DNA of 64,000 bases from Carpediemonas membranifera (lineage: Eukaryota > Fornicata): the NCBI GenBank assembly GCA_019828565.1, contig JAHDYR010000067.1, positions 310,001-374,000 on the forward strand, read 5' to 3'. The notes under the pieces are model-generated. The model worked only from the letters and a program-made list of their open reading frames with translations. It was not told the DNA's origin and made no database searches. A program made the position numbers and the translations under genes. Of this stretch, positions 28,585 to 37,842 are shown one piece after another; positions within the stretch are counted from its first letter, which is position 1, and each line of letters opens with the position of its first letter.

Positions 28585-30326
28585 ATGCCGCAACAGGGAG
28601 AAAGCCCTGGATCCCAGACGCCTTCTTCACGCCCAGTGCGTGTTAAGAAGGTCGGTAACTACCTTATCGGCAAAACTCTGGGGCAGGGAACGTTTGGAAA
28701 GGTGAAACTAGGAACCCACGTTCTCACAGGCGGCAAGGCCGCTTTAAAAATCCTCGAGAAGGACCGCATCGTAGACGTTGCCGATATGCAGCGTATCACT
28801 CGTGAGATTCACATCTTGAAGCTGCTCAACCATCCGAACGTTGTTCGTCTTTTCGAGGTTATCGACACTCCCAAGCACATCTACCTGATCGTCGAGAACG
28901 TCTCAGGCGGCGAGCTCTTCGACTACATCGTTGCCCGCAAGCGTGTCCGCGAGAAGGAGGCGTGTCGCTTCTTCCACCAAATCATCGCCGGGCTCGATTA
29001 CTGCCACAAGCGCTGCGTCATCCACCGCGACTTGAAGCCCGAGAACCTCCTTCTGGACGAGAACAAGAACATCAAGATTATCGACTTCGGCCTCTCCAAC
29101 ATGATCAAGCGCGGCTCCTACCTCAAGACCGCCTGCGGCTCTCCCGTTTGTCCCACACGACCACGCTTACCCAGTGCTATGCCGCCCCCGAGATGATCCT
29201 CGGCCGCGAGTACGACGGCACGGCCGCTGATCTCTGGTCCACGGGCGTGCTCCTCTTCGCCCTTGTCTGCGGCTACCTTCCCTTCGAGGACCAGAACACA
29301 AAGGCGCTATACGACAAGATCACGCATGGCCGGTACAAGCTCCCTTCGTTCCTCTCGCCCGAGTGCAAGGATCTGATCAAGTGCATGCTCACTGTCAACC
29401 CAGCCAAGCGGATCACGATCTCTAAGATCAGAGAGCACCCCTGGTGGCACCTCTACAACGACGCCGAGGACTCCCGCGACGGTGAGCTCGACCCCGAGGC
29501 CCCGATCGACATGGACGTGGTCAAACAACTAACCCAGTTTGACTTTGACCCAGACTACGCGCTGCGGTCGCTGCAGGGCAACAAGCACAACCAGGTCACA
29601 GCCACATATTACCTGCTCAAGGAGAAGCTGCGCAGGGAGCAGGATGCCAGGGAGAAGGCCGCGGGCCGGGGCCGTGAGGCTGACCCGAGCCGCACCCCAG
29701 TCCGCAAGGACAAGAAGATCTCGGACCTCGGTGCCATCGGTGAGGACACTGAATACGACGCTGACTCTCTCGCGGCCACGACCCCCGCGACCAAGTCTAA
29801 AGACAGATCTGTCCCGCCTGCCACGGACCCGCCGAAGGCCAAGCCCAGCGCCAGAAGGCATTCGGTCGCAGTGGGTGACCCCAAGGTCGCCGAGCTCGCC
29901 CGTAAGGCAGACGCCGCGAAGACTGGCAAGGAAGCCCCCTCGCCCACCGGGCCCCCACGCACCCGCCGCGCCTCTATGGCTGTCGGCGCCCCGCCCAGCA
30001 ACTCGGAGCGGCCGTTCCACCCCACGGACCGCGAGGTGGAGTCGTACAACGGCGCTTTCAACGTCGAGACGACGTCGGGCATGACTCCGAAGCAGATCCT
30101 CACAGAGGTCAAGGCGGTGCTCAAGAAGAACTCGGTCCGCATGAAGCAGATCAAGCCGTACGCCCTCAAGTGCGAGGAGCCCAACACATCGATCCGCTTC
30201 GAGGTCGAGGTGTGCAAGCTGGGCAAGTTCGAGCAGCTATACGTGCTGCACTTCAAGCGGCTGACGGGCGACACGTGGGTGTACAAGAACGTGTGCCAGA
30301 ACCTCGCGGGGATGATGAGGCTGTAG
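28585..30326 (+). CDS. AMPK/MARK-family (CAMKL) protein kinase with UBA and KA1 domains, one intron
   Basis: Exons 28585-29145 and 29175-30326 encode 570 residues. The kinase domain spans about 24-276: glycine loop LGQGTFGKVKLG, catalytic Lys in AALKILEK, HRDLKPENLL, DFGLSNMI, and an activation loop with the LKB1-type target Thr in LKTACGSP-CYAAPEM, formed across the splice. A UBA-like helix bundle follows (VVKQLTQFDFDPDYALRSL...VTATYYLL). After a Ser/Pro-rich linker comes a C-terminal KA1 domain (VEVCKL...LHFKRLTGDTWVYKN), the membrane-binding, autoinhibitory module best known in MARK kinases. The core resembles SNF1/AMPK alpha while the KA1 resembles MARK. Roles in energy sensing or polarity are possible. 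The intron is 29 nt. Confidence 0.9.
29146..29174 (+). other. Intron of CAMKL kinase, 29 nt
   Basis: GTTTGT donor and CTTACCCAG acceptor, phase 0. Removal restores the invariant GSP-x-YAAPE activation-loop motif. Confidence 0.9.
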
Positions 30327-30375
30327 TATTTGGTAAAAAATGAACAAACAACATGAACCCTACACAAATTCATGA

Positions 30376-30555
30376 CAAATATCAACAGCAGACATTGGGG
30401 TTCACTACACATCCAAGCGCTACGAGGTCAACGGCATCGAGGAGTGGTTAATCGTTTACTTTGGCTGCATGTGGGAGCATATCCTCGACACGACACCGCT
30501 CAAACGTGTGGATGGCCTGCATGGTTTTTCTGGAATGGTTGAGGTTGAGAGGTGA
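30376..30555 (+). CDS. Coding-like open frame without a start codon
   Basis: About 60 codons of open frame with neighbour-like codon use read VHYTSKRYEVNGIEEWLIVY, then FGCMWEHILDTTPLKRVDGL, and end in TGA. The only Met is internal. It sits between the kinase stop and CYB5D1. It could be a terminal exon (an ATCAACAG acceptor-like motif precedes it), a gene fragment or chance. No family was recognised. The remaining bases of 30327-30709 show only the CYB5D1 upstream element. Confidence 0.25.
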   Translation, partial: QISTADIGVHYTSKRYEVNGIEEWLIVYFGCMWEHILDTTPLKRVDGLHGFSGMVEVER

Positions 30556-30672
30556 CAAGCTCCGGTTCCAGCGGTCATAGAAAATGGCTAAAAATGGGAG
30601 TGCTGTGCTCGACGCTTCGTTCTAGAGCCTGCCTGCTGCCCTGAGAGGGTCATTCCGTCCCATGGTTGGTTT

Positions 30673-30680
30673 CGCAGTTT
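30673..30680 (+). promoter_or_regulatory. CGCAGTTT element upstream of CYB5D1
   Basis: TTTCGCAGTTTTGCC lies 34 nt (from the octamer's A) before the ATG at 30710 and nearly equals the U1-C upstream sequence TTTCGCAGTTTAGCC. Confidence 0.4.
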
Positions 30681-30709
30681 TGCCCCAAAAACCTTCGAGA
30701 AAGAACCCA

Positions 30710-31397
30710 ATGGCAACAGATTATGCGCGCCATTGGTATACAATGGCAGAAGTTGCTACACATAACACTCCAAGCGATTGCTATGTCACTATTTTTGGGA
30801 AAGTGCTGAATTTGACGACCCTTTTGTCCGAAAACCAGACAGCAGACGTCAAGCTCCTCATTGAAAACGCTGGAAGTGACATTTCGCACTGGTTTGACCA
30901 GTTTTCAGGCACAGTTTGTATCTCCAATCTCCCTAACACAGCTGAAGACGTACGTGGACCCCGCGTCCAACATTCGGACGTACCACCTTCCCATGGGGCC
31001 GCTGCTCCATGCCCCGCCCCTCCGACCCGGTACAGACATAGACATGTCGTTTGCAGCCACCGGCCCATGGTGGAGGAACAAGAAGTACGTCATCGGCGAG
31101 TTGTCCAAGAAGACCCGCAAGATCAAGCTTGTTAATACACTCACTGGCCACGAGCATGTGCTGGAGGTGCCCTCTGAGGAGTCTGTGGGCGAGTCGATGA
31201 CTAGGTACCTGGCGTTCAACAAGCACGCATTCTCATACGCGGCCAAACACGCGGGGAAGTTGATTGACCTTCAGAAGACTCTTGAGGATAACGGGGTTGT
31301 GGACGATGCGGCGGAGCTCGAGGAGCTGGGCATGAACCCCGACGAGTATCTGCCCTGCATCCACCTGTACTGGATCGACGATCTGTCTGTAGCTTAA
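30710..31397 (+). CDS. CYB5D1: Cytochrome b5 domain-containing protein 1 (ciliary), one intron
   Basis: Exons 30710-30913 and 30942-31397 encode 219 residues (human about 228). It begins HWYTMAEVATHNTPSDCYVT, the b5-type head of CYB5D1, and reaches the haem-ligand region DISHWFDQFSGT-LKTYVDP across the splice. It then follows CYB5D1 to the end: PWWRNKKYVIGELSKKTRKI, LVNTLTGHEHVLEV, RYLAFNKHAFSYAAKHAGK and HLYWIDDLS. CYB5D1 is a ciliary protein linked to redox control of beating through radial-spoke functions in algae and vertebrates. The 28-nt intron is among the two shortest here. Another Met 16 codons upstream overlaps the CGCAGTTT element and is unlikely to be used. Confidence 0.88.
30914..30941 (+). 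other. Intron of CYB5D1, 28 nt
   Basis: GTTTGT donor and CCTAACACAG acceptor. The spliced product aligns with human CYB5D1 without a gap. Confidence 0.88.
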
Positions 31398-31648
31398 ACT
31401 TTTACCGTAAATACTCGCCGAAGCTGTGTTTATTTGATCGCGTTCGAGTGATGGTGTCGGGTTGGGCTGTCATTGGACGCTTCACTCGACACTGCGACTC
31501 AGGTCGGGTTATGGCGAACAGCTGGCTCGCTGAGGGCTTCAGGTGGTGTATATGTGGCTAGAGCCGCTCTGCTGTCATTCTGTGCTGCAGAATCACTCAT
31601 GACGTCACCAAACGTCAGCACGGCTAATCTGCGTGTTACCCGCAAGGC

Positions 31649-34165
31649 ATGGCTTATATCCGCAATCACGCGGGTCTATTTGTTATTATCGCATGCATCA
31701 CTCTTTGTGCGTGCACTACGATCCATAGTATTGACATCGGGGACCATTCTTTCAGGATTGGCTATGTTAAGGGCCGCGAGCTCGATATCGTCCTTAACGA
31801 GCAGTCAAAGCGTAGCACACGAAGCGTGGTCTCAATGAAGAACGGAATCCTCTCAGTTGGCGACGTTGTAGCCTACAACCGCTTCCCGACGAGCGGGATG
31901 ATTGATTTCGTTGCCGACGCCGTGGATCCCACCGGCCACAGTCCAGAGGTCTCGGTGGCCGGCCTCGGAGAGCTCACCAAGGTCCACTTCCTCGCGGCCC
32001 TGATGTCGAAGGCCTCAGACATCGCCCAGGACCAGGAAGGCATGCCGTCTTGCCTCATCGCACCGGCCACCGCCACACCAGCTCAGCGAGGCGCTCTCAC
32101 TGCTATTGCTGAGACAGCAGGCGTCACTGTCACCGGTGTTATCTCCGAGCCGCTCGCTGTGGCCGTAGCATACGCCATGAAGCGGGAGTTCCTCAAACCC
32201 GAGCATGTCACCGTGTTCACCGTGGGCCACAGCCACACCGCACTCGCACTGGCCACCATTGTCGACCATGCATCGGCCCAAAACATCTCGGTCTCACACG
32301 CCGCGAGCATTCCTCTCGGTGGGCGTGACATCAATCAATTGATTGCTGAATACATGTCTGAGGCTGCGGAGAAGCAGGGCATCGACACCTCTGTACCCAG
32401 GGTGGCCGCCCGGATCCAGGCTGAGGCGGCCTCCGCCAAGGAGAAGCTGACACTTATGTCGACGGTGACAATTGTGGTTGAAGCCATCAACGGCGAGGAT
32501 GATCTGATCATCACACTTACTCGTGACCAACTTGTCACAATGATGCAGCCGATGGTCGAGTCCATCACTGACTTTGTCACAACCTGGGCAGAGTCTGCGG
32601 TCGGCAAGAAAGCCGGTGTCAAGGCCGTCGCGGTCATCCCAGTAGGCGGGTCGGCCAGAGTGCCCGCGATCGCTGACTCGGTGACTGTGGCCCTTGAAAA
32701 GGTCTTTGCCTCGCGTAAGGTCAAGTGGTCGGGCCAGCTCGACCGTTTTGTCAACGCTGAGGAGGCTGCAGCCATCGGCGGGGCTTTCTACTGCGCCTCC
32801 ATCTCGCCGCTCGTTGTTGCCCGCAAGATCTACGCCAGCGACATCTTCTCCTCCGGCCTCGACTTGACTTCATCCAACTCGACTCTAACTCTGGCCGCCG
32901 AGTCAGACCCGGCCGGCCAGAAGTTCTCTGCCGTCCTCCCGGACACGGACTTCACACTTACCAACGTGCACGGCTCCACGCCCTGCCATGCGACGATCGA
33001 CCAGAGCTCTCTCGAGAGACAGATCACCGCCTATGCGACACGCCAGTCGGTGAACGCCACCGAGGTCAATGTGACCACCACAGCCACGGTCAGCGGCCGC
33101 ACGGCCCCGGACGGGGGTGTTACTGACCTCGACGTCTCCGTGGAGGCCAAGCTCACGCTCTCGGAGGAAGCCAAGGCGAACGCCACAGCTGTGTGGCGCA
33201 TGGCTGCGGACGTCATCAGGGACATGAACGCGCAGGCTAAGGTCGAGTGGGACGCCGTGGAGCACGGGGAGAATGAAACCATGCCCGCACCGGCCAAGGT
33301 CCCCGCAAAGCCGTCGTTCCCGCTGAGACGCCACAAGATTCCGGCAACTGTCGCGTGTACCGGGCGTTGTGGTCCGACTTGGCCCGAGACACAGCTTGTT
33401 TCCGGCATTTCTGAGTTTTTGACGACTTTCCGGCAAGTAGGTGAGGCGCGAGAGAAACTCGACGCCGTTGCCAACGCGCTTGAAAACGCGGTGTATGCCG
33501 ACAAGGATGAGATCTCAACCACCTTGTGCCCGACCGAGCTCGCCGTGTTCGAGGCCGCCCACGAGGCCGCTTCGGACGGCGTTGAGGCGCTCCTTGCCCT
33601 CCCGAAGTGCCCCGTCGACGGAATCCTCCAGTGCCTTCGGGAGCGGACCGAGGGCCAGCAGATGCTCCTGGACCAGCTAAACGCCGCCGCCGAGCCTGGT
33701 CGGAGTCGTAGGGCATCGCAGGCAAAGGTTGCCAAACGCGCAGTTTTTGCTCAGAATGATGTCCAGACGATCAATGAGACGACGACTACGATGATGGCAG
33801 ATCTCGAGGCACACGAGGCCGAGTGCCACAACGACGGCAAGAAGGGCCTGCTCGCCAAGATCCGTAAGGGTACTCCATGCGACAGTGTCGGCCGGCAGCG
33901 GCGGATATACGACGAGATTGCTTCTGCGGTTCTTACGATCCAGACTGAGATTGCCGACATCGAGGCCCAGGTGCACACGCCATCCGACATGTGTGGGAGT
34001 GACGACGTAGAGAAGCTCATGGGCATGGTCGAGAAGAGCATCAAGAAGGCGAGAAACAACATGAAGAGCTTGGAGAAGCTCGTTGACAGCTTCGCTGACG
34101 TGGCAGAGGAGGCAGAGAAGGAGCCTGTGAAGGAGGTCGAGGATATGACGACGGATGAGCTATAA
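31649..34165 (+). CDS. ER lumenal Hsp110-family chaperone (GRP170/HYOU1/Lhs1-like)
   Basis: The 838-residue protein begins with a signal peptide (hydrophobic GLFVIIACITLCAC) and then an Hsp70-type fold: SIDIGDHSFRIGYV, ISEPLAVAVAYAM, SIPLGGRDINQLIAEYM and the phosphate-2 motif VAVIPVGGSARVPAI. ATPase motifs are looser than in Hsp70, as is usual for GRP170. A Cys-containing helical C-terminal half follows. The last residues TTDEL form a KDEL-like ER retrieval signal (human HYOU1 ends NDEL). GRP170 is the nucleotide exchange factor for BiP and binds unfolded clients. With the cytosolic Hsp110 at 25.3 kb, the window holds both Hsp110 branches. Potential N-glycosylation sites (N-x-S/T) are frequent. 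Confidence 0.85.
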   Translation: MAYIRNHAGLFVIIACITLCACTTIHSIDIGDHSFRIGYVKGRELDIVLNEQSKRSTRSVVSMKNGILSVGDVVAYNRFPTSGMIDFVADAVDPTGHSPEVSVAGLGELTKVHFLAALMSKASDIAQDQEGMPSCLIAPATATPAQRGALTAIAETAGVTVTGVISEPLAVAVAYAMKREFLKPEHVTVFTVGHSHTALALATIVDHASAQNISVSHAASIPLGGRDINQLIAEYMSEAAEKQGIDTSVPRVAARIQAEAASAKEKLTLMSTVTIVVEAINGEDDLIITLTRDQLVTMMQPMVESITDFVTTWAESAVGKKAGVKAVAVIPVGGSARVPAIADSVTVALEKVFASRKVKWSGQLDRFVNAEEAAAIGGAFYCASISPLVVARKIYASDIFSSGLDLTSSNSTLTLAAESDPAGQKFSAVLPDTDFTLTNVHGSTPCHATIDQSSLERQITAYATRQSVNATEVNVTTTATVSGRTAPDGGVTDLDVSVEAKLTLSEEAKANATAVWRMAADVIRDMNAQAKVEWDAVEHGENETMPAPAKVPAKPSFPLRRHKIPATVACTGRCGPTWPETQLVSGISEFLTTFRQVGEAREKLDAVANALENAVYADKDEISTTLCPTELAVFEAAHEAASDGVEALLALPKCPVDGILQCLRERTEGQQMLLDQLNAAAEPGRSRRASQAKVAKRAVFAQNDVQTINETTTTMMADLEAHEAECHNDGKKGLLAKIRKGTPCDSVGRQRRIYDEIASAVLTIQTEIADIEAQVHTPSDMCGSDDVEKLMGMVEKSIKKARNNMKSLEKLVDSFADVAEEAEKEPVKEVEDMTTDEL

Positions 34166-34648
34166 ATGATGCAGACGGGGATAGAACATGGCATGGAGAG
34201 GTAAGGAGAGAGATCGACAGTGGCTCTACTGGGATCGTGACTCACGGTGACATGCTTTGCAGCTGGCGTCGGCGGGCGGGGAGTCTACAGCCAGTAGGGT
34301 AAGCACCGAACCGAGCGCTGGGAGCGATATATGCAGCGCCAGTTCCACACCAGCAGACATCACCAGGCCGACAGCAGGGTGCGACCCTCGAGTCATCGAC
34401 ATGAAAGTAGCGCAAGAAACAAAATGTTTGACAGTGTCTTCGCAGTGGGCGTTAGGCCTTCCTTTCCACTCAAGCCTTCCCTATTCTTTTCCAGTCTCGG
34501 GGTTGAGCTGGGAGGCGTGCAGACAATGATTGTAGAAGATTGTCTGTTACGGTAACAGATATTGGCTAGTGCTCACTGGAGCCATCCTATCAGCAGCATT
34601 AATGCGCTCAGATTATGGCGCTACATGATTTATATAACTGTGGGACAC
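34166..34648. other. Convergent intergenic region
   Basis: Tail-to-tail gap between GRP170 and the bromodomain gene. No gene or structured element was recognised. Confidence 0.4.
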
Positions 34649-35635
34649 TCACTGGCATCTCTTCAGACCCTGCCGCTGGGCCAGCCCCCGCACTTCTTTC
34701 AAAAACACACTATTCGCCCTCATGCAAAGCCTCCTAGGTCCAGGAGCAGCTATTATATTAAACTGCAGTAAATCAACAGCCCGGGCAAGAGACATCGGCA
34801 GGGTTGACCCCCCTGCCGTGGGCGGGGCCACCTGCATGGGCGCAGGCCGGGCCTCGACCCCCACTGCCCGGTCCCGGAGCACTTTTCGCTCGCGCTGGGT
34901 CAGGCCTGGGAAAGCTGTCCTGAGTTTTGTAATGAAAGCATCAAATGACCTCTCCTTGGTGACGCCGACGGGGTCGGTCTGCATGCGGTGCTCTAGCTCA
35001 GAAAGCTCGGCCAGGAGCTTAGTAGCGACCATTCCAGAGAGCATAGAATCATCCCTTTCCTTCGTTCTCACGTATGCCACGAAATCGAGTATGTCTCGTG
35101 GTAATGAAGCCCTGAGCTCCTCCACGGCATACCCAGGCAGGAGGGAGCGGTATGCAGCTACAGTCTCTATCAGCTCGGCCTGTGTATCCAAGACCTGCTG
35201 CCGTATAGCGGCCGATATGAGGTAGATCTCGCTGCCCTCCATGTTGTACCGCATGGCGTTGTCTGGGACGAGGAGCGCGTCAGAGATAAACTGCTCAACG
35301 GTGCTGTAGTGGTGGGCATCCACCTTATCAGCCATTGTCCCGAAGTCCATGGGGCGCTTGATGACTTGGAAGTACGCTGGCGCAATTTCTTCGGTGATCG
35401 GGCTCGAGAAGAGGCCGTACTGATCAGTCTCACGGAGACGGTCGAGTACGTTGTGAAAAGCTGCGTGGAGAGCTTCGATAGCCTCAGCTTCATTCGTGGG
35501 AACAGCTGGTGCATCCTCTTGCGCCTCCTCTTTCAATTTTGGTGTATCGGGCGCCTTTTGTTCCTCTTTCTCGGCTGCAGTGGGACTTGCATCCAACTTC
35601 ATGTGTCCATCAGCCTGGCGTTTGATTGTTATCAT
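34649..35635 (-). CDS. Bromodomain protein (BRD7/9-like)
   Basis: The protein has 328 residues with one bromodomain at about 50-155: FSSPITEEIAPAYFQVIKRPMDFGTM, AHHYSTVEQFISDALLVPDNAMRYN (with the acetyl-lysine-binding Asn in DNAMRYN), and EIYLISAAIRQQVL. The ZA-loop wording IKRPMDFGTMADKV is closest to BRD7/BRD9, which are SWI/SNF (ncBAF/PBAF) subunits. The rest is helical, with charged sequence on both sides and no second bromodomain. It would read acetylated histones in the nucleus. A TGCAGTTTATG sequence, a one-base variant of the promoter element, lies about 29 nt upstream. The last 40 residues after SLARAVDLLQ look less coding-like. Confidence 0.82.
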   Translation of the reverse strand: MITIKRQADGHMKLDASPTAAEKEEQKAPDTPKLKEEAQEDAPAVPTNEAEAIEALHAAFHNVLDRLRETDQYGLFSSPITEEIAPAYFQVIKRPMDFGTMADKVDAHHYSTVEQFISDALLVPDNAMRYNMEGSEIYLISAAIRQQVLDTQAELIETVAAYRSLLPGYAVEELRASLPRDILDFVAYVRTKERDDSMLSGMVATKLLAELSELEHRMQTDPVGVTKERSFDAFITKLRTAFPGLTQRERKVLRDRAVGVEARPAPMQVAPPTAGGSTLPMSLARAVDLLQFNIIAAPGPRRLCMRANSVFLKEVRGLAQRQGLKRCQ

Positions 35636-35658
35636 CTGCTCCTCCCGCCCAGCGTCAT

Positions 35659-35666
35659 AAACTGCA
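35659..35666 (-). promoter_or_regulatory. TGCAGTTT variant element upstream of the bromodomain gene
   Basis: On the minus strand, TGCAGTTTATG lies about 29 nt before the ATG at 35635, at the same spacing as the forward CGCAGTTT elements. Confidence 0.3.
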
Positions 35667-35722
35667 CGTCGCCGTACCCTCCAGGACGCCGCAAGAGCGG
35701 TGAAACATCTTTATAAAACCGT

Positions 35723-36393
35723 CTAATCCTGCTTGAGCTCAAACGTCGTCTCCTCGGGCGCCTGACCCCGCCGCAACACGTGGATCTTCACGAAGTCACC
35801 TGTGTGGATGTCCCTCTCACCCGCACTCGTGATGGCGTCCTTGACAAGTCCGAGGGCTTCGTCGAACGGGATGGGTGTCTTGCGGCCCTTCATCTGGCTG
35901 TCGAGCAGAGGGAACATCAGGCTCGCCGCTGAGCCGGCGCATGAGCACTTGTACTCCTGGAAGTTCCCTACAGCGTCGTATTCGAAGATTCCCGTTGTGC
36001 CGTCAGGTTTGATGCCACCAACAATGTTGAACGTGTAGTAGGGGAAGAATCGCCGGCCGTAGAGGGTGTTGCCGAGGTACTGGGAGAACGCGCTGAGGCT
36101 GATGTCCGCGCCGGTGTCCTGCTTGAACTGCTTCGAGTGCAGAAGAAGGTTCTTCTGGAGCGTGAATATGTCGGCTTGCATGCCAGCTGAGGCAATGAAT
36201 ATGTTGTCAGTGCTGTGTAATGGTGTTATACGTGAATAACATACATCTTTGCTACCTTAGAGACGTTCCTTGAGGCAATGCAGTACGAATTCTGTGTGAG
36301 GCGCGTATCGCCAGCAATTATGACGAAATCTTCGCCAGCAACAGCTATTACGGTGCCACCGTTATCAGTGTATGGTTCAAACTGCGAGGACAT
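35723..36393 (-). CDS. PSMB1: 20S proteasome subunit beta-6 (PSMB1), one intron
   Basis: Exons 36393-36245 and 36212-35723 (minus strand) encode 212 residues. Exon 1 has FEPYTDNGGTVIAVAGEDFVIIAGDTRL, matching PSMB1 [28 protein letters not shown]. Exon 2 resumes TDNIFIASAGMQADIFTL and continues YGRRFFPYYTFNIVGG, EYDAVGNFQ and SAGERDIHTGD, as in human beta-6. Beta-6 is a non-catalytic ring subunit; accordingly the NGGT motif is not preceded by a processing site with a free Thr1 function. The start could also be Met 36432, giving 13 more residues. The intron 36213-36244 is 32 nt. Confidence 0.92.
36213..36244 (-). other. Intron of PSMB1, 32 nt
   Basis: GTATGT donor and CATTACACAG acceptor on the minus strand. 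Removal gives a gap-free match to beta-6. Confidence 0.9.
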
Positions 36394-36653
36394 GCTTCCT
36401 GCTCTGTATTCAATGATGCTGCAAAATGACATCTCATCAGTTGATCGGCGGAGTCGGCACAGTCGACCGATCAACGCGGGGCAAAGTCACTGGTGAGTCA
36501 GTCCACAACGTTAGGACGGTTTTCTCCATTTCAGCCAGCGGAGTCTGCCCCTGACCAGACGCCTTCTCTCTCCGACTGTGGTTCGACCCTGCACGGCCAC
36601 CTTTTCGTCCGGAATCGCCCAGTTTACGAGTATAATATCATGTAACAGCACCG

Positions 36654-37526
36654 TCACTCCGCCCCCGGGTTGGCGTGCTGCACCTTGGGCAGGTCCAGCA
36701 TAACCTGCACCGTGCTGGGCCGCCCCTCCCTCGTGTTCGGACGGAGGCGGGTTGACCCTCCAGGCACACGCCTCGGAGGCGACCTGGGACCCGGCCTGAC
36801 CACTACTTGCCCCACACGCTGAATTGTCATCACGTCTGCAAGGTCGTTGCCTTCAAGATAGGCTCTCAGTGCGGCCAACGCAGTTCGTCCGAGGGCTGCA
36901 GCCTGCGGTGCTGTGTGGATCTTCCTAGCCGTGGAGGGCTGCATGGTTCCCGCGGTCGAGGGTCTTGACAGGCTTGTGGCCACAGGAACTGGGCCGCCCC
37001 GCGGTGTTGTCAGGGGCGACCCGACCACGCTCCCCTCGAACTGCCGGCCCGTCTTACCAGTACTAGGGCGCTCGATCGCATCAGCTACACGCATGTGCGG
37101 GGGCAAATGCTTCCTCTTCCGCCGCCGGGGGGGGGAGGGCGGCGGCGACTCGGGCACGTCGCCGTTACCGATGCAGCGGCAGTCCGTTGAGGTGTAGCTC
37201 CAGGCAGTGCTGAACGACATGGAGGAGACCCCGTCGACTTCGCTCACGTAGTAGTGCTGAAGGCCAGTTCTGTTGTGAAGGACGAGGCGGCTGAGCTGGT
37301 CGGCAACAGCGCGGGCCTTGTCGATGTTCTTCTCGGGCATCGTCGCCTTGAAGGTGGTGAAGTTCGGTGGCTTGTGCGCTACAGCTGCACTGTTCCGAAG
37401 CATGGTAGAAGCGAGGCTCGAAGACGTTTCGTTGCCACGCACTTCCTGCTCAAGGGCCATTGCCGACATATTCACCATAGTATCTGCCATTCGTTCTAAT
37501 GCCGCCAGCTCCGGATCATGCTTCAT
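36654..37526 (-). CDS. Unknown Pro/Ser/Arg-rich protein
   Basis: No family was recognised for this 290-residue protein. The N-terminal 130 residues look folded and helical (ELAALERMADTMVNMSAMAL, KARAVADQLSRLVLHN). A Pro/Ser stretch (ESPPPSPPRRRKRKH) resembles a nuclear localisation signal. The C-terminal half is rich in Arg, Pro, Thr and Ser with repeated RPSTxGT/RPST motifs (ERPSTGKTG, SRPSTAGTMQPSTARK, GRPSTVQV). RPST-type repeats occur in some cytoskeletal and ciliary disordered proteins, but that is only suggestive. Codon use is typical of the window. Confidence 0.65.
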   Translation of the reverse strand: MKHDPELAALERMADTMVNMSAMALEQEVRGNETSSSLASTMLRNSAAVAHKPPNFTTFKATMPEKNIDKARAVADQLSRLVLHNRTGLQHYYVSEVDGVSSMSFSTAWSYTSTDCRCIGNGDVPESPPPSPPRRRKRKHLPPHMRVADAIERPSTGKTGRQFEGSVVGSPLTTPRGGPVPVATSLSRPSTAGTMQPSTARKIHTAPQAAALGRTALAALRAYLEGNDLADVMTIQRVGQVVVRPGPRSPPRRVPGGSTRLRPNTREGRPSTVQVMLDLPKVQHANPGAE

Positions 37527-37612
37527 CTCCTTCGAAGCAGGGGGCGGTCTGGCGTTTTGTTCGGTGCAGATTATGTCACAGCGATTGTAGCGTTTAGAGG
37601 TGTTTACTGGGG

Positions 37613-37628
37613 TTTAGACTCAACAATT
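37613..37628 (-). repeat. Partial copy of the Fanzor-flanking repeat
   Basis: TTTAGACTCAACAATT is a perfect 16-base match to the reverse complement of 55642-55657, part of the right repeat flanking the Fanzor-like ORF. It lies between two divergent genes (316-bp gap). Chance identity of this length is unlikely in 64 kb. Confidence 0.5.
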
Positions 37629-37842
37629 GTGTGCTTGGGGGATGTGTGATATCACTGCTTGGTCACGCTACGTCTTTTACACTGATTGTGCGGGTCAACC
37701 TCACCGGGCGGCACAGCGGGATTTTGAGGAAAACGAAAGGGCGGACTCAACGGCACATGCACGTAAGCTCCCTATGTCCTTCGAACGGGCTTGATGTTTG
37801 CGTGATCATACCGAATCTGGACTCAGCGATCAGGAGACGAGA

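Noticed and set aside
34722-34790. Extra intron near the 3' end of the bromodomain gene
   Set aside because: Possible GT-AG pairs are only about 15 nt apart; the tail was left unspliced.
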